In this document: piece by piece, positions 23,975 to 35,460 of the stretch | Position numbering within the stretch: position 1 is the first letter of the stretch | How the letters are laid out: every line of letters begins with the position of its first letter | Assembly (NCBI GenBank): GCA_035610365.1 | Contig: CM069435.1 | Coordinates: 63,175,389 to 63,239,388 of the forward strand | Source of the DNA: Aquatica leii | Lineage: Eukaryota > Arthropoda > Insecta > Coleoptera > Lampyridae | Direction of reading: 5' to 3' | Length of the DNA stretch: 64,000 nt | Made by a program: the position numbers and the translations under genes | The notes under the pieces: model-generated | Databases searched by the model: none | What the model was told of the DNA's origin: nothing | Seen by the model: only the letters and a program-made list of their open reading frames with translations

Positions 23975-26960
23975 AAAATATCAAAAATTTAAAAAAAAAT
24001 CTCAATATTGAGATAGACCAATTTAAATTTAAATCCGTAAGACATGTGAAATTACACAGGCGTCATCTAGCGAAAAAAAAACAACAAAAACTAAAAATCT
24101 TAAATCGGGCATGTACTTCTTAAAAGGGTGGGAAACTTTTGAAGGGTACGACGCGAGAAAGCGGTCGGGATCGGAAAGGTGAATCTTGTTCGAGATAGCA
24201 ATACGCGTTTTACCCTGAAAAGTTTCTTTGTATAATTTGTGTTTTTGTTTTGTCAATTTTTGTAAATTGCTAGGTATGTATGTATGTAAAATAATTTTAA
24301 TTCGTATAAGTCTGCCTGTTTTTGTATTTGTGCTTTAAACGTGAACCAGGGTAGTTTTTGCCCTTGTTTCCTTTGTTTGAAAAGCTAGCGTAGGTCGCCA
24401 TTTTATAGTACCGTTACTTTCCTTGTTATATTTCTTTTATTTTTTTCTGTGCCAATTTATGTTTTCTTTTAAAAACTGTGTTTAAACAAAACGATTTTAA
24501 ATTACAATTTTTGTTCTTAAATGTAAACTTGCTCAAGTCGCGTACCCGAATGGCGGAGCACGTTTTATTGTAACTTTCTTTTGTTTGACCATTGCTCGTG
24601 TGTTTTATGAATTGCTCAAATTGCTAGAGGTTAGAATTGTTTTATACTATGATATTCATACTTTCATGACTGGAAATAACCATATGTACGGTAACTGGTG
24701 TAAATACCGTTGTTTGAATTGCCTTGTCAAATGTAAACATAACATTTTATTTACCGTGAGGGGCATACAACATGTGGCTGCAGGTAGCTCTCATACTATG
24801 AGGACCCTGTGTATTTTTTTTGTGAAGTAGCGTATCCTAAGTCTATGATATAGACAGGTGCCTGCTTCGATATATGTATTAAAGTCGCGGTAGGTTGCTT
24901 CCATGATAATGGGCCCTACATTTTATAACATTTGTTTGATATTATTGTGTGTTTATTATATGTGTATTTTGTGTATTATATGTGTATTTTTGGCCCTTGT
25001 TTGTTTGTCCCGACCAATCAACTAATAGCTGAATTGCATCCGTATCCCAGGACTTCAGTACCCACCGATAGGCCGTCGGTTAACTAACCCTTCTTCAGTT
25101 TAGTATGATGATGTACGTGCATGTGTTTATGTGTCGGGATTTAAACCTGTTACCGTACCTGCTTATCCGAACATTTTATTTAAACTCACGACATTCTAAC
25201 TCTAGATTGATGGTGTAATTTCATTTATCTAAAAAAGGTTACAATAAAATGAGCAACGTACATAATTACTTGTTAATTTAATTTGCTACTGTGTTGTTTT
25301 GATTCGACCCAAATGTAATTTATTCGTCGCTTGTTAAAATGATGTATAGCTAACCGAAGCATTTATGATGTTGGCTTTTATTAATTCATAATTTACTTCT
25401 TTTTATTGTGTATCTTGCAACATGATCTCTTCAAAGAAGTTAGTTTATTAGTAAAACTTCCATAATAAATGATAATAGTAACGTGCAAAACACTGCTGTC
25501 TAGTTAACCTCACTTTTCAGTTTACATTGCTTTGTTGCCAAGCTTCTATTAGTTTCGGAGTGTTGCCATACTTGCTAAAAGTACTTAAAAGACAAGTAAT
25601 TTCTTTTACACATTATTATATAATGTATTAGCTGATTTTTTTATAACAGTTGTTGTTTTGTATATCCAAGTTATGTAGTCTATTTGTGTTAACACTCAGT
25701 TCAAGGACTGGAGGGGTTTCTTTGCTCTGTTCTTCCCCTCCTACGACGGGTCCCACCGAACAGGCAAGGTCTCGGTTAAAATTTAAAGAGTTAAATTCGA
25801 ATAAAGATTATGACTCATTTTTTTTATTGTGTGATTTATTTAACCTTCAACAGCCTTCCCGCATATCGAGAGTAAGCAGTGAATAACGAACCTAATACAA
25901 CGTAGGAAGGGGAGGGGTAACTAGACGATCACAGCCACAGCTAGATGTCGCTGCTTTTGTTTGTTCGCGGGTTTTAAATTTCAAACGCGAGTGGGTTACA
26001 TCACAATATTAAGTAATATAACAATAAACCGATTGTCTGATAACACAGGCGTTGGCTTTACTTTTTCTTTGTTCTTGTAGTAATGTTAAAGTACCTAAAG
26101 TATTGAATTATAAACATTAAAGTTAATTTAAACGATTAATATACGTTGTAATTGATTACTTTCTTTAAACTAACTACTTAGTTTTAAATATTTTTTTATT
26201 TCTCAAAAATTTTTGAAAACACGAATACAGAATACATTGAGTCTCAAAAAAGTAAAAATGTTGGAAAATTAGAAACTCTTTTGGAATTACATTTATTATT
26301 GTTACAGACTATTAAAGGTTATAGTTATTTAACATACAAAATACAACAAATGCTAAAGCTGCCAAACAGAGCCATACTGAAATCAATTTGAGTTTAAAAT
26401 CAAAGACCAAAGCAGCAATAAAATGCTGCATTTAAACGCGCTTAATGCGTCTGCTGCAGACGCGATAGATGCGATAAGTATGCAGAACCAATGTTTACAA
26501 ATACAACTACGGTAAAAAAAGAAATTCTACTAGTACTAAGTAGTAGTTTAAAAATACTTGAATTGGTTAAGATAAACTAAAATAATAACCAAAAACAAAA
26601 ACAAAAGTGCATTTTTTTTGTTTCTAAAAATTAACTGTGATTTAGTATACAGAGGTAAATCTGGTGCTTCCATCCTCAGAAGTATTTTAGAACATGTTCG
26701 TAAACTAAACTATTTTCTAATTCTTTTCCAACTGAATTGTTAGCTTTTTTTTTATTTCTGTCGCCAAAACTTTTGACAGTGTAGTTTTGTTTATGATAAA
26801 ATATGCTTTTAGATTGTTTTTCATTTAGTACGCTGGAAAAGAAAATAGTGTATGTCACTTTGAGTAGAGCGCCATATTATGTTTTGCGTACATGATTTAG
26901 CCTTACCAAACTCTTCGGCTGCAATCGAATCGGTTTAACACAAACAAAATCGCATTGTAC
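23975..26960. other. Unassigned region with GC-richer patches
   Basis: Compositionally mixed. A minus-strand frame at 24256-24029 (75 aa) has weak resemblance in layout to the frame at 29964-29635. Patches at 24500-25140 and 25680-25960 are GC-richer than the surroundings. The latter carries a 78-aa plus-strand frame (25650-25886) of unknown nature. A hairpin GCGTCTG-CTG-CAGACGC sits near 26448. These patches may be old retroelement leaders, but I cannot name them. Confidence 0.4.
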
Positions 26961-26985
26961 TTCTATACCAGTGGTTTCCAAAGGT
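26961..26985 (+). repeat. hAT-3 left terminus with target duplication
   Basis: CAGTGGTTTCCAAAGG begins at 26969 and matches the canonical Buster-type hAT end. The preceding octamer TTCTATAC has TA at its centre, the nnnTAnnn form known for Buster duplications. The matching right end was not found. Confidence 0.6.
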
Positions 26986-28120
26986 CCTTACGTACCCTCA
27001 TAAGTCCCCGGAATCATTGAGGAGATTCGTAAAATATAAATATGGACATGTGCATAAAATGCAAGTTATAACAGACATCCTGGTAAGTAGGGTTTATACA
27101 GTAACGCAATAAAGCCGATACCTGCATAATATAAACTATAAAAAAGTCAGGCATCTAATCAACAATTTAGTTTTATGTAATGGGTGATGTGAAGTGCATA
27201 CAACAAAGTTTTGCAGTCTTGGACAAAAAGAAGTATAATTTGTATTGTTACTCAGATAGTGTACTTTCGTTACATAAGTATATTTCAATAAAATTGATAT
27301 CTCTTTTTAATTTAAAACAAAGTAATACTCTTGTTAAATTGATTTAAGAAATGATATATCACAGTTATCAGTACAGTAATCTCTTAATATTTATTAAAGA
27401 TTTCTTTTTTATTAAATACTTAAGAAGGAATTGTAAGTTTTTCTAACACATGTGTTTCTAAAGAATATATGATTCTGTAAAAGAAGTTAGACTTATTGGG
27501 TTTTATAATCTAATATAATGCACTCTAAAGGTTATAGCTTACTATTATATTTTTGTATATTTTTTTTACTTCCGCAAATAACCAAATCCGTGAATGCTTG
27601 TGATTTCTGTATTAGACGTCTTTCAGAATCTTGTGAACTGTGCCGCTGTAGTCTGTATATGTCAAAATATTGTTATTATCTTTGCTTTTATCGTTGTATT
27701 TGTTGTCAATAGGTCTTTAAGTATTATTATAAGTAAATTAATTTTTTATTTAATAAATAAATATCTAATTATTTTTAATTTTTATTGACGTGAGTGTCTT
27801 TTAAGTAGACTAACCTTTTTGGAATTCAGATAAACTTGTCAAATTTTTGACTTTTATTTATTAATTCCAATTTTCGACTCAAGGTCACAGTTCACGACAT
27901 AATGAAACGCCTCTAATATATTCTGTTGTTAATTAATTTTTAAATTATTTATTTTTCTTGAAAAAATAATTGGTAGACAATAAGTACCTATACAATATGT
28001 GACATTTACATGAAATTTTATCCTTACATCTCAAATAATTAATTCAAAAAAGCGGTACATTGCAGCACTCCATTTAAGAAAAATATAACTAACGGTGGTT
28101 TATTGCAAATGAAATAAACA

Positions 28121-29450
28121 TCTAAGAGAGATGACGATGGATTGCTTGTTTCTTATAACATTTCTTTCATGATTGCAAAATCCGAAAAGCCGGACACTAT
28201 TAGTACAGAACTTGTTACATCAGCTGTAAGTGAGGTAATACACATCGTGTTGCACAAAGCAACATTCGATAAGTTAAAAAAATAATTTTTCTGAGTAATA
28301 ATACTATACAAAGAAAGATTGACAAAATGGCTCAGTGTGTAGGAAAGTCTTTATGTGACTACTTAAAAAACTTTTGAACTCTCTGTACAGCTTGACAAAT
28401 CAACATTACCAGGAATAGAAGCATTACTTTTAGCTTGTGTGAGATTTGTAAAAGAAGAAAAAGTTTCCCAAGAATTGTTATTTGCTAAATGTTTGGAAAC
28501 TGATACAAAAAGTGAAACGTTATTTACTGATTTAAAAAGATTTCTTGATGTAAAAGCTGTACCCTTGACTAATATTAAATCTGTTGCTATTGCCGGTGCT
28601 CCGGCGATGGTAGAATGACACTGAGACTTTCTGGCATACCTTAAACAAACTGTACCAAACGTATTATCGGTACAATGTGTCATTCATTGACATTATATGG
28701 TCGCAAACCTTAGTGAACGTTTGCATTATGTCATTAGAAAAAGTTAACAAAACCAAAGGAATGCCTTAAATGAGAGATTATGTGCTCAAATTTTGTTTGG
28801 AAAATGATGATGACGACTATAATCGTTTACTACTTAACACAGAAGTACATTCGTTATGTAAAAGTATGCATGTTTAGATTGCTTCTATTTGCTCTTTGAT
28901 TCAGTGTTGGAATTCCTGGAGAGTAAAGACAGTGATTTGCGGCACAATTTAATTACGTTAAAAAATAACATCGCTTATATGACTTATTTATTGGCCAAAT
29001 TTAACGAGACTAATTTAAAACATTATTGACACATTAAATTGTATCAAAGCTAAAAGTGTAATATTTGTTGCAAAACTTTTGCTGTACAAACAAAACTTGG
29101 GAAGTAGAAAGTGTTCTCAGTTTCCTAATTTTTTAAAATTGCAAAATAGAAATGAAAATTTGTCTGCTTATCAACATTTAACGTCGCTGCATTCGAACCT
29201 TAACAAAAACATTCTTCAGTTCGATATTCCCGAGTAGACGTTGAACGCTTTTGCTAGTAGTCAAACTCAGAGCACAAATACAAATAAATACAGAAGCAAC
29301 TTATTAAATTATCCACAAATGAGGAGCTGAAACCAATGTTTAAACTAGGATATGACATCTTCTGGTTTTTTGCACAAAAGCTGTTGATTGCGTTTCCGTT
29401 CTCCTATTTGGTAGAACGTGGATTCAGTGCCGTTATGAGCTGCTGTTATG
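28121..29450 (+). pseudogene. hAT-3 transposase (Buster/ZBED5-like)
   Basis: Pieces in several frames follow family order. SYNISFMIAKSEKPDTIS..ELVTSAVSEV starts near 28121. The block equivalent to QLDEST reads VQLDKSTLPG near 28387. ACVRFVKEEKVSQELLFAKC follows, then a GAPAMV block (28595-28615) directly closed by TGA. NRLLLNTEVHSL lies around 28825. The C-terminal block reads QKLLIAFPFSYLVERGFSAV at about 29377-29436, after which similarity stops abruptly at GFSAVM. The DEST-type motif has Lys for Glu. The minus-strand frame over 28363-28683 is only its antisense shadow. The 3' half of this element may have been removed or displaced by later insertions. Confidence 0.8.
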
Positions 29451-29459
29451 GTTTTTGCT

Positions 29460-30264
29460 AGTTCAGATCATTATCAATATTTTTTTACATATAATAGCCA
29501 TCTTATCAAAATTGTTGTTCCAACAATCTGGTCACTTAATCCGCAGTACATATTTAAATAAAATAGTATTAATCAAAGAACTCGATAAGCTCTTTATTTT
29601 GCTGATTTAATGCAATCATTGTCCAAATAAAAAATTACTCTTTCGATCTATGCCATTTATGTATCATAAACAATACTCTTCCTGCATGGTATGATTTCTT
29701 TTTCTTCAGTGGGGTCTGATGCTTTTCGGTGACCGATTTGACCACCCGGAGACGTGATGTAAATAAAAACACGCGTAGAAATTTCAATGAATTAATTTTT
29801 AAAATTAACGAATTTTGGATTGATCGTTTGGAAAGGTGGTAAACGCTAAGGTGATAGTCGGAAAGTGAATGCGTTTCTGGCAAAAAGTATCTTGACTTAA
29901 AGCCAGTCTTGAGTTTGGTTTGGTGTATTTGTTTCTCTCTTTTTTTGTAGGTTACATCATGCAAGTTTGTGGATTTTTCTAGGACGTGAAGAACGCAAGA
30001 AAGGCTCTAGCTCTACTGTTCTAATTACATATTTTTGTCTAACGCAACACATAGTATTGGACGCCGATGCTCTAAACAGTCTAAACCATATAAATAATGT
30101 TTAAAAAAATTAATTAATGAACATAATGTATAACAGAAAAATAAACGACGAAGGAACCATCTCTGAGCGTATAATCTCCGCCGCTCCCACCCGTTTTCAA
30201 CCAGGCGGCAACGGGAAACTGCGACTCAGTTTCAGAGAAAGAGCGTTTTTTAAAGTCTTCGAGA
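29460..30264. other. Unassigned, with one 109-aa minus-strand frame
   Basis: A minus-strand open frame at 29964-29635 encodes a Lys/Ser/Leu-rich 109-aa sequence with no motif I know. It is longer than most chance frames in this window but has no support. The frame at 30117-30299 leads into hAT-4 and may be its degraded N-terminal region. Confidence 0.3.
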
Positions 30265-31680
30265 ATGGATTCTTTAGGAAATGTACAAAAAGCAAATGAA
30301 TCGTATCTTCAAACATCATATCAAATTTCTTATCGCGTTGCTATTAACAAAAAACCGTACACTATAAGAGAGGATCTTATCAAGCCTTGTTTATGTGATG
30401 CAGTGTCGCTCGTCATTGGTGAGCAACATGTAGCTCTCCAATACTACAGTTCAAAGTCGTATTTTAAAGTTGAGTAACGATATTTCAGGAACTGTTATTT
30501 TTGAAATTAAAAAAAGCTCTACGTTTGCGCTGCAATTGGACGAGTCAACCGATGTAGCTTTGTGTTCTCGATTATTGGCATTTACGCGGTACATAAAAAA
30601 TAATCATGTCAAAAAGGAACACTTGATCTGCGAGTCTTTGAAGAAAACGGACTAGACTGGTCAAAACTAGTTGGCGTCTGTACAGACGGTGCGCTTTCCA
30701 TGATTTGTTTGTTTTGGATTTTAAGCATTCGTGAAAGAAGTTACTCTTCAATTTTTATAGTATCATTGTCTGATACACCGTTACGCTGGTTCTTAAGACA
30801 CTTCTTACAGATTTACTAAACACGTTGAATTACGTAGTAAAAATTGTGAATCATGTTCGTGGCAGCGCTACAAATTCTAGATGATTCAAAATGTTATGCG
30901 ATTAAGTTGCCGCTAAATTTAATTCTCTTTTGTACCATACAGAGGTTTGTTGGTTGTCAAGAGGAAAAGTTTTAAACAGAGTTTATGAGCTTCACAAAAA
31001 AATTGTTTTTGAAAAACCAGAGAACACAAAAAGATACAGTTTTACTCAAACCAAACATTTGTCCAGATACTGGTGTATCTTGCTGATTTTTTTTAGTAAA
31101 ATCAATAGCTTAAATATCTCATTGAAAGGGAACATGACGAATATCTTATCAACGCAAGATAAAGTTGTAAGTTTTGTGCGTAAATTGGAACTTTACCAAT
31201 GCAGAGTTCAAGTTGGTGATATGTCGATGTTTACACAGCTTTGTGAGCAACTGAAACATGACAAAGCTGACAAACGTTTGAAAATTTCGAGGTTTATCAT
31301 TTATCGTCAGTAATAAACTCACTGCAGCAATATTTTCCAGGCAAGGATAATCATCCCTCAATCTCTGGGATAATAAGACCGTTTTCTACTAATGATAACA
31401 TTTTTGAGTTTGAAGATGTGTGAGCCAAAGTAGAATTTCTCGAACGACGCAAGAATAGCACTTTAAAAGTGAAAAGTAAGTACTAAATAACCTATTATAG
31501 CAGACAGAGCTCTAAAACTGTTGATACCGTTTGCTACTACTTACAAATGTGAGAGTGGTTTTACAACTTTAGTGACACTAAAAACAAAGGCCAAAAATCG
31601 TCTCAGTATGACTTGAGATGCGCTTTATGTGAAACAAAACCTAACATTTAAAAACTTGCAAATGTAAAATAGTACCAACC
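30265..31680 (+). pseudogene. hAT-4 transposase (ZBED5/SCAND3-like)
   Basis: 30265-30477 reads ESYLQTSYQISYRVAINKKPYTIREDLIKP, the N-terminal hAT block that normally precedes the catalytic domain. After a frame change near 30470 comes STFALQLDESTDVALCSRLL, with an intact QLDEST catalytic Asp. DWSKLVGVCTDGALSM near 30655-30700 holds the second Asp block. 30930-31313 reads [35 protein letters not shown]-terminal PFATTYKCESGF-like segment lies around 31535-31570, also frame-shifted. At least four frameshifts or stops. In this family the residues act in a DDE RNase H fold to cut transposon ends. Confidence 0.85.
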
Positions 31681-31857
31681 TTCACACTAAAAAATTGACG
31701 TTCGCAAGTTTTTTAATGTTAGGTTTACTAAAGTTTGTAAAAATTATATAGATAGATAATGTGATTGTAAGAACTTCCTCAATATTATTATCCGATTTTT
31801 ATATGTCTAATAAAGTCACAGTTTTTCTGGCTAAGTTATATGGGTGACAATATCGAA

Positions 31858-31882
31858 AAGGTTAGGAATCACGGATTTAGCA
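31858..31882 (+). repeat. hAT-4 right terminus
   Basis: AAGGTTAGGAATCACGG, ending at 31874, is the inverted form of CCGTGATTCCTAACCTT, a one-base variant of the CAGTGnTTCCnAACC hAT end. The next octamer ATTTAGCA has central TA. I did not find the left partner near 30000. Confidence 0.5.
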
Positions 31883-32084
31883 AAACATTGGAGCTCCCAG
31901 AATTATCGTTTTTATCTTCCAAGACTTCTGGAATGGCACCCTAACCTTTACTAATTTTGACAATTTAAGACTAAACTTAATTAGGGTAAGTACGCCTGTC
32001 TTGCGAGATTTTTAAGTTAACTTTGACCTTCTCCACTGAGCTACCGTTGCGAACACCCTTTTAGAGTATTTTGTGTTCATCCAG

Positions 32085-32406
32085 GTTCGACAGCCTCTCC
32101 TGCAGTTTAGTCACGTAATACCTTATCGCAAAAAAAACGACTAGAAATTAGTACTCGTAGGGATTTGCGGTTGCTACTCACAAACATTGAGCCGGACATA
32201 AACACACTCATCCAAGTCATTAAAAATTTTTTTTTGTATTTTGAAACAAAAGTTATAATTTAAATAAAAACTACTTCAATAAAGTGTTTTATTTATATTT
32301 TATTCAAGACATCAAAGTTAAATACCTATGTAATTTTTCTATTATGCATTTTTGTAGTTTTTTCACTTAGATGTCTGTGGGCAAGTTTTCACTATGAGAC
32401 TGGTGA
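32085..32406 (+). pseudogene. 3' end of a second Buster hAT
   Basis: Around 32125-32215 one frame reads KKRLEISTRRDLRLLLTNIEPDI, the conserved RLxISxRGDLRLxLTNxxP C-terminal block. The non-coding tail from CATCCAAGTCATTAAAA (32210) through 32390 is clearly similar to the reverse complement of 63640-63855. It ends in ACTATGAGACTGGTG, a worn version of the TTGAGAACCACTG terminus seen at 63617. It therefore belongs to the same subfamily as the element at the right edge of the window. It could be the displaced 3' end of hAT-3, with hAT-4 lying between them. Confidence 0.7.
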
Positions 32407-32482
32407 TTATTGATTTTAAATTTATTTCTATGTATCTTTTATTAAAAAATTCAAGTACTAAAATTATAGGTGAATGTTTATA

Positions 32483-32774
32483 AGGTCAACTAGGGCAAGT
32501 GCGCACTACTTTTGGTAAAATTTGACTTTCGCCCCAAATTTTTCTGTAAATTTTAAAGTTGTGGATATAGCAACTTTTATATAGTAATTGGTAGGTATGC
32601 TCACTCGTATGCAACTATTGATTTTTTATTTAAATGAGCCATATTTTTTTTTGTGGATCATTTTTGATATGTGTGTCATTATTACGCACTTTCGCCCTCA
32701 TGTAGGGTAAGTGCGTAACATCTCCCTAACTTTCGTATTGCAACAGTATACTTAACAGTGTGGGTAAGTGCGTA
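32483..32774 (+). repeat. Left subterminal repeats of the pogo-like element
   Basis: Copies of GGGnAAGTGCGYA at 32493-32505, 32705-32717 and 32762-32774, plus an inverted copy (TACGCACTTTCGCCC) at 32683-32697. Repeated motifs next to transposon ends are commonly transposase-binding sites; that role here is inference. Confidence 0.8.
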
Positions 32775-32907
32775 TAATTCAAATAAAGTATAGACTATAG
32801 GTGGTTGCAGAAATCAAATATCTTTATTCGTTCAATTTTTATAAAGGTGACAAAATTTGAGTCATACAAAAACTAAAAGACAACATAAGTGAATCAACGT
32901 ATAAATA

Positions 32908-34976
32908 CTACTGAATATTGTAGGAAGAAAATCCCACTGAAAATATAACTTCCCCTCTACGCCCAATAACTGGTTCTGGCAAAATTACAATTATGTCTGC
33001 ATCAATCACAGCAGAAACGTCCGTTTGATGTGGATAGCGAAAAGTAGTCTTGTTCTCATGTTCTAAAGCTTTTCTTAAGAAACAAAAAACAGCCTCTCCC
33101 CCGTCATTAAACGATGTAATGCGACCCACAAAATGTTTCACTGACTTTTTTGAACAGAACTTCACTATTGCCTAGTCTCCTACTTCCTTTTCCACAACAG
33201 ACTTAAAAGATTGTTCTTCCTTTCTCTGTTCTTCTAGTTCCATTAAAAATTCAGTTATAGACCCATCCTCCGACGTTGAGCGTAGACTGCAGTTGTCGGT
33301 ATTTTCTTCTTCATCAGAACTCTCAATCTGAATAGTCTTATTAGCCCTTTTCTTCTTTGTGATTTGTTTTGGCTTCTCATTGTCTTTTTCTTTAAGTTTT
33401 CGTAAGAAATCATCTGAAGTAATAACCTCAGCACCAGGGCAGACCCTTGTTTTCTTCACTTTTTCGTGAGAAACATGACTTTTCATAGTAGCCAAGAGTA
33501 ACGTTTCAAAAGTAACATCTGCATGTGATTCTGCTTCCTTATGTGCAGTAGAGCAGGAAGGTCCAGTAGAGCAGAAAGGTCCAGTAGAGCAGGAAGGTAC
33601 AGTAGAGCAGGAAGGTGCAGTAGAGCATGAAGGTGCACAGTCTATTGCTGGAACATGATTTCTCTCGGTAACTTGTGTTTCAATCAGTATATTAGGAGTA
33701 ACATCACTCTTTGGTAAATTATCGTTGTTAGTGATCTGCACTGAATTGTGTTGCTTCCATCGCTGTAATGCTGTGGGTTCATAATGTTGGTCCGGAATAA
33801 TGTTTTCATTAAATGGCATTATTCCACCTTTTTTAAACCCGTTTTTTATCACATCTTCATTCATTTCATTCGATATTTTTCCAATCATTTTTGAAAATTC
33901 TTTGTTTGGTAATCTGACACCTATATGATGTCGTTGCCATTTTGTTAGTTTAGCGTCCCAACGACTCTTTAATGACTTCATAACGCTTAAATCAAGCGGT
34001 TGTAAGAGATGGCTGGAATGTGGCGGAAGTTTTAATATTACAATGTTGTTGCTCCTCATCATTACAATTGAGTTTATACCAACATGGGTGGAATGTCCAT
34101 CGTAGATAATTAATACCGGCTTTCTGCTCCTATTCTCTTGAAAAAACTGTTTTTAAAATAATTTTCGAACACCGATGTCTCCATCCAGCCATTCGTTGTG
34201 GCAGCGTATGTCGTTCCAGGATATCCTGTATTTTTTGGAGCCATAAATTGGTCCCATATGTTTTTGCCCTTAAAGATTGGTGGAGGGGCTTTAGCTCCGG
34301 CAGCGCTACATCCTAGAAGTACTGTGATGTTTTCTTTTCCTGGGGAACTTGTTGTACGAGTTGCTGAACTCCCTTTTGGACCAATCACCTTAGTTTTGGA
34401 GGGGTCTTTACAAAAACTCGTTTTGTCAAAGTTCCAAATAAGATGTGGCTTGTCGTTTAAATTCAATTCATCAATCGTTGTTTTTAAGATGCTAAAGTAC
34501 CATTTTATAATGAAGGGATCACAAGCTTTTTTCCGAGCATATTCGACGCTCTGTGGTTTTTTCAAAGAAAGATGATGTCTTTTTTTAAAGGCAATGAACC
34601 AGTCTTTCGAAGGAACGCCATCTTTAAACGGAGTTTTTAATCCTTTTTCCTTTACATATGTGCCGACTACGTCTAAAACTTTATTCCTTGATAATCCATA
34701 CACGTATTTTTCCATATAACCTAGACCGTCCACTAGATTCTTTTCATCTTGTAAAGACAGAGCTGTCGATCTACCAAAAGAGTGAGATTTCTTTCCACGT
34801 CTTCCTTTAACATGATCAATTATGGTCGTCAATGGAATATTATAAACTTTACTGGCTTTATATGCGTTATATACTCCTGATTTGACTTCTTCGATAGCTT
34901 GTTTCAACTGATCTTTGGTGTATTTTTGACCTTTATCAGTTTTTCGCTTATAATTTGAAGGCATTGTGATCTGCAA
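32908..34976 (-). pseudogene. pogo-like transposase (psq/CENP-B HTH plus DDE_1)
   Basis: Reading starts at ATG 34976 or, more likely, three codons later at MPSNYKRKTD. Residues about 15-60 form a Psq-type helix-turn-helix (YTKDQLKQAIEEVKSG..NIPLTTIIDHVKGR). About 75-150 form a CENP-B/Tc5-type second HTH ending SKDWFIAFKKRH. The DDE_1 core has Asp in LIWNFDKTSF, Asp in VLIIYDGHSTHVG and Asp in HLLQPLDLSVMKSLK, so the D-D-D triad is present. Two lesions: a one-base deletion in a T run (the six A's at 34141-34146 on the plus strand) breaks the frame between NYFKNSF and FQENRSRKP, and a TAG at 33172-33174 precedes a C-terminal module (KFCSKKSVKHFVGRI..) that stays in frame to 32908. That module is a common tail of arthropod pogo-like proteins. 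Confidence 0.9.
33544..33640 (-). repeat. 15-bp tandem repeat coding for PSCST units
   Basis: About six tandem units of a 15-bp sequence (CAGTAGAGCAGGAAGGT-like on the plus strand) encode consecutive five-residue units, consensus PSCST with a variable residue between. They lie in the linker between the DDE core and the C-terminal module. The 15-bp period keeps the frame open. Confidence 0.85.
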
Positions 34977-35025
34977 GAGATAAATCTACATGTATTTATT
35001 ATATTTCGATAAATTATTGATTGTC

Positions 35026-35458
35026 GGGGAAGTGCGCACTAGCAAAAATTTGACAACTACGCACTTCCCCGCCATAGCATTTTTGTAGGTTAAGTGCGTA
35101 CCTCATTATTTTTTTCTAATAATGAAGTTAAAACAAAAAAATAAAAACATGATTAGATACTTTCATAATTACTACATAAGAATTCGTATTTTAACTTACC
35201 TTATCAGACAAATCTTTCCCGATTATTTCAGATTTAAAAGTAATGTGTCAATTTAAACGACCTGTTTATTTGGAATGTTAATGAAAACTACACTTCTATT
35301 CCTTTAAAAGGTCGCCATATGCTGCCATCTACCTATGGATAGTTGATATATGTCACAATGATGAATTGACAAGATAATCATGTTCACTGATGCATTAATA
35401 GGAAAACTGCAATAGACTAACGCACTTACCCGACTTACGCACTTTCCCGACTTGACCT
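35026..35458 (-). repeat. Right subterminal repeats of the pogo-like element
   Basis: The same motif recurs at 35026-35038 (GGGGAAGTGCGCA), inverted at 35058-35070, at 35088-35100 (GGTTAAGTGCGTA), and inverted twice in tandem at about 35419-35431 and 35436-35448. The last pair overlaps the inverted terminal repeat. Confidence 0.8.
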
Positions 35459-35460
35459 TA

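Larger units (their letters stand above)
32483..35458 (-). mobile_element. pogo/Tigger-like DNA transposon, almost complete
   Basis: The ends are inverted. The left end reads AGGTCAACTAGGGCAAGTGCG from 32483; the right end, inverted, reads AGGTCAAGTCGGGAAAGTGCG from 35458. TA lies on both sides (32481-32482 and 35459-35460), the expected pogo/Tc1-superfamily duplication. The 2976-bp unit carries one transposase gene on the minus strand and arrays of GGGnAAGTGCGYA near both ends. Size, ends, target site and protein all agree with a pogo-type element. It has few lesions, so it is among the youngest insertions here. Confidence 0.92.

Noticed and set aside
28363..28683. 106-aa minus-strand open frame
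   Set aside because: It is the antisense of the hAT-3 transposase, whose plus-strand frames carry the family motifs.
34198..34575. 125-aa plus-strand open frame
   Set aside because: Antisense shadow of the pogo-like transposase catalytic region.
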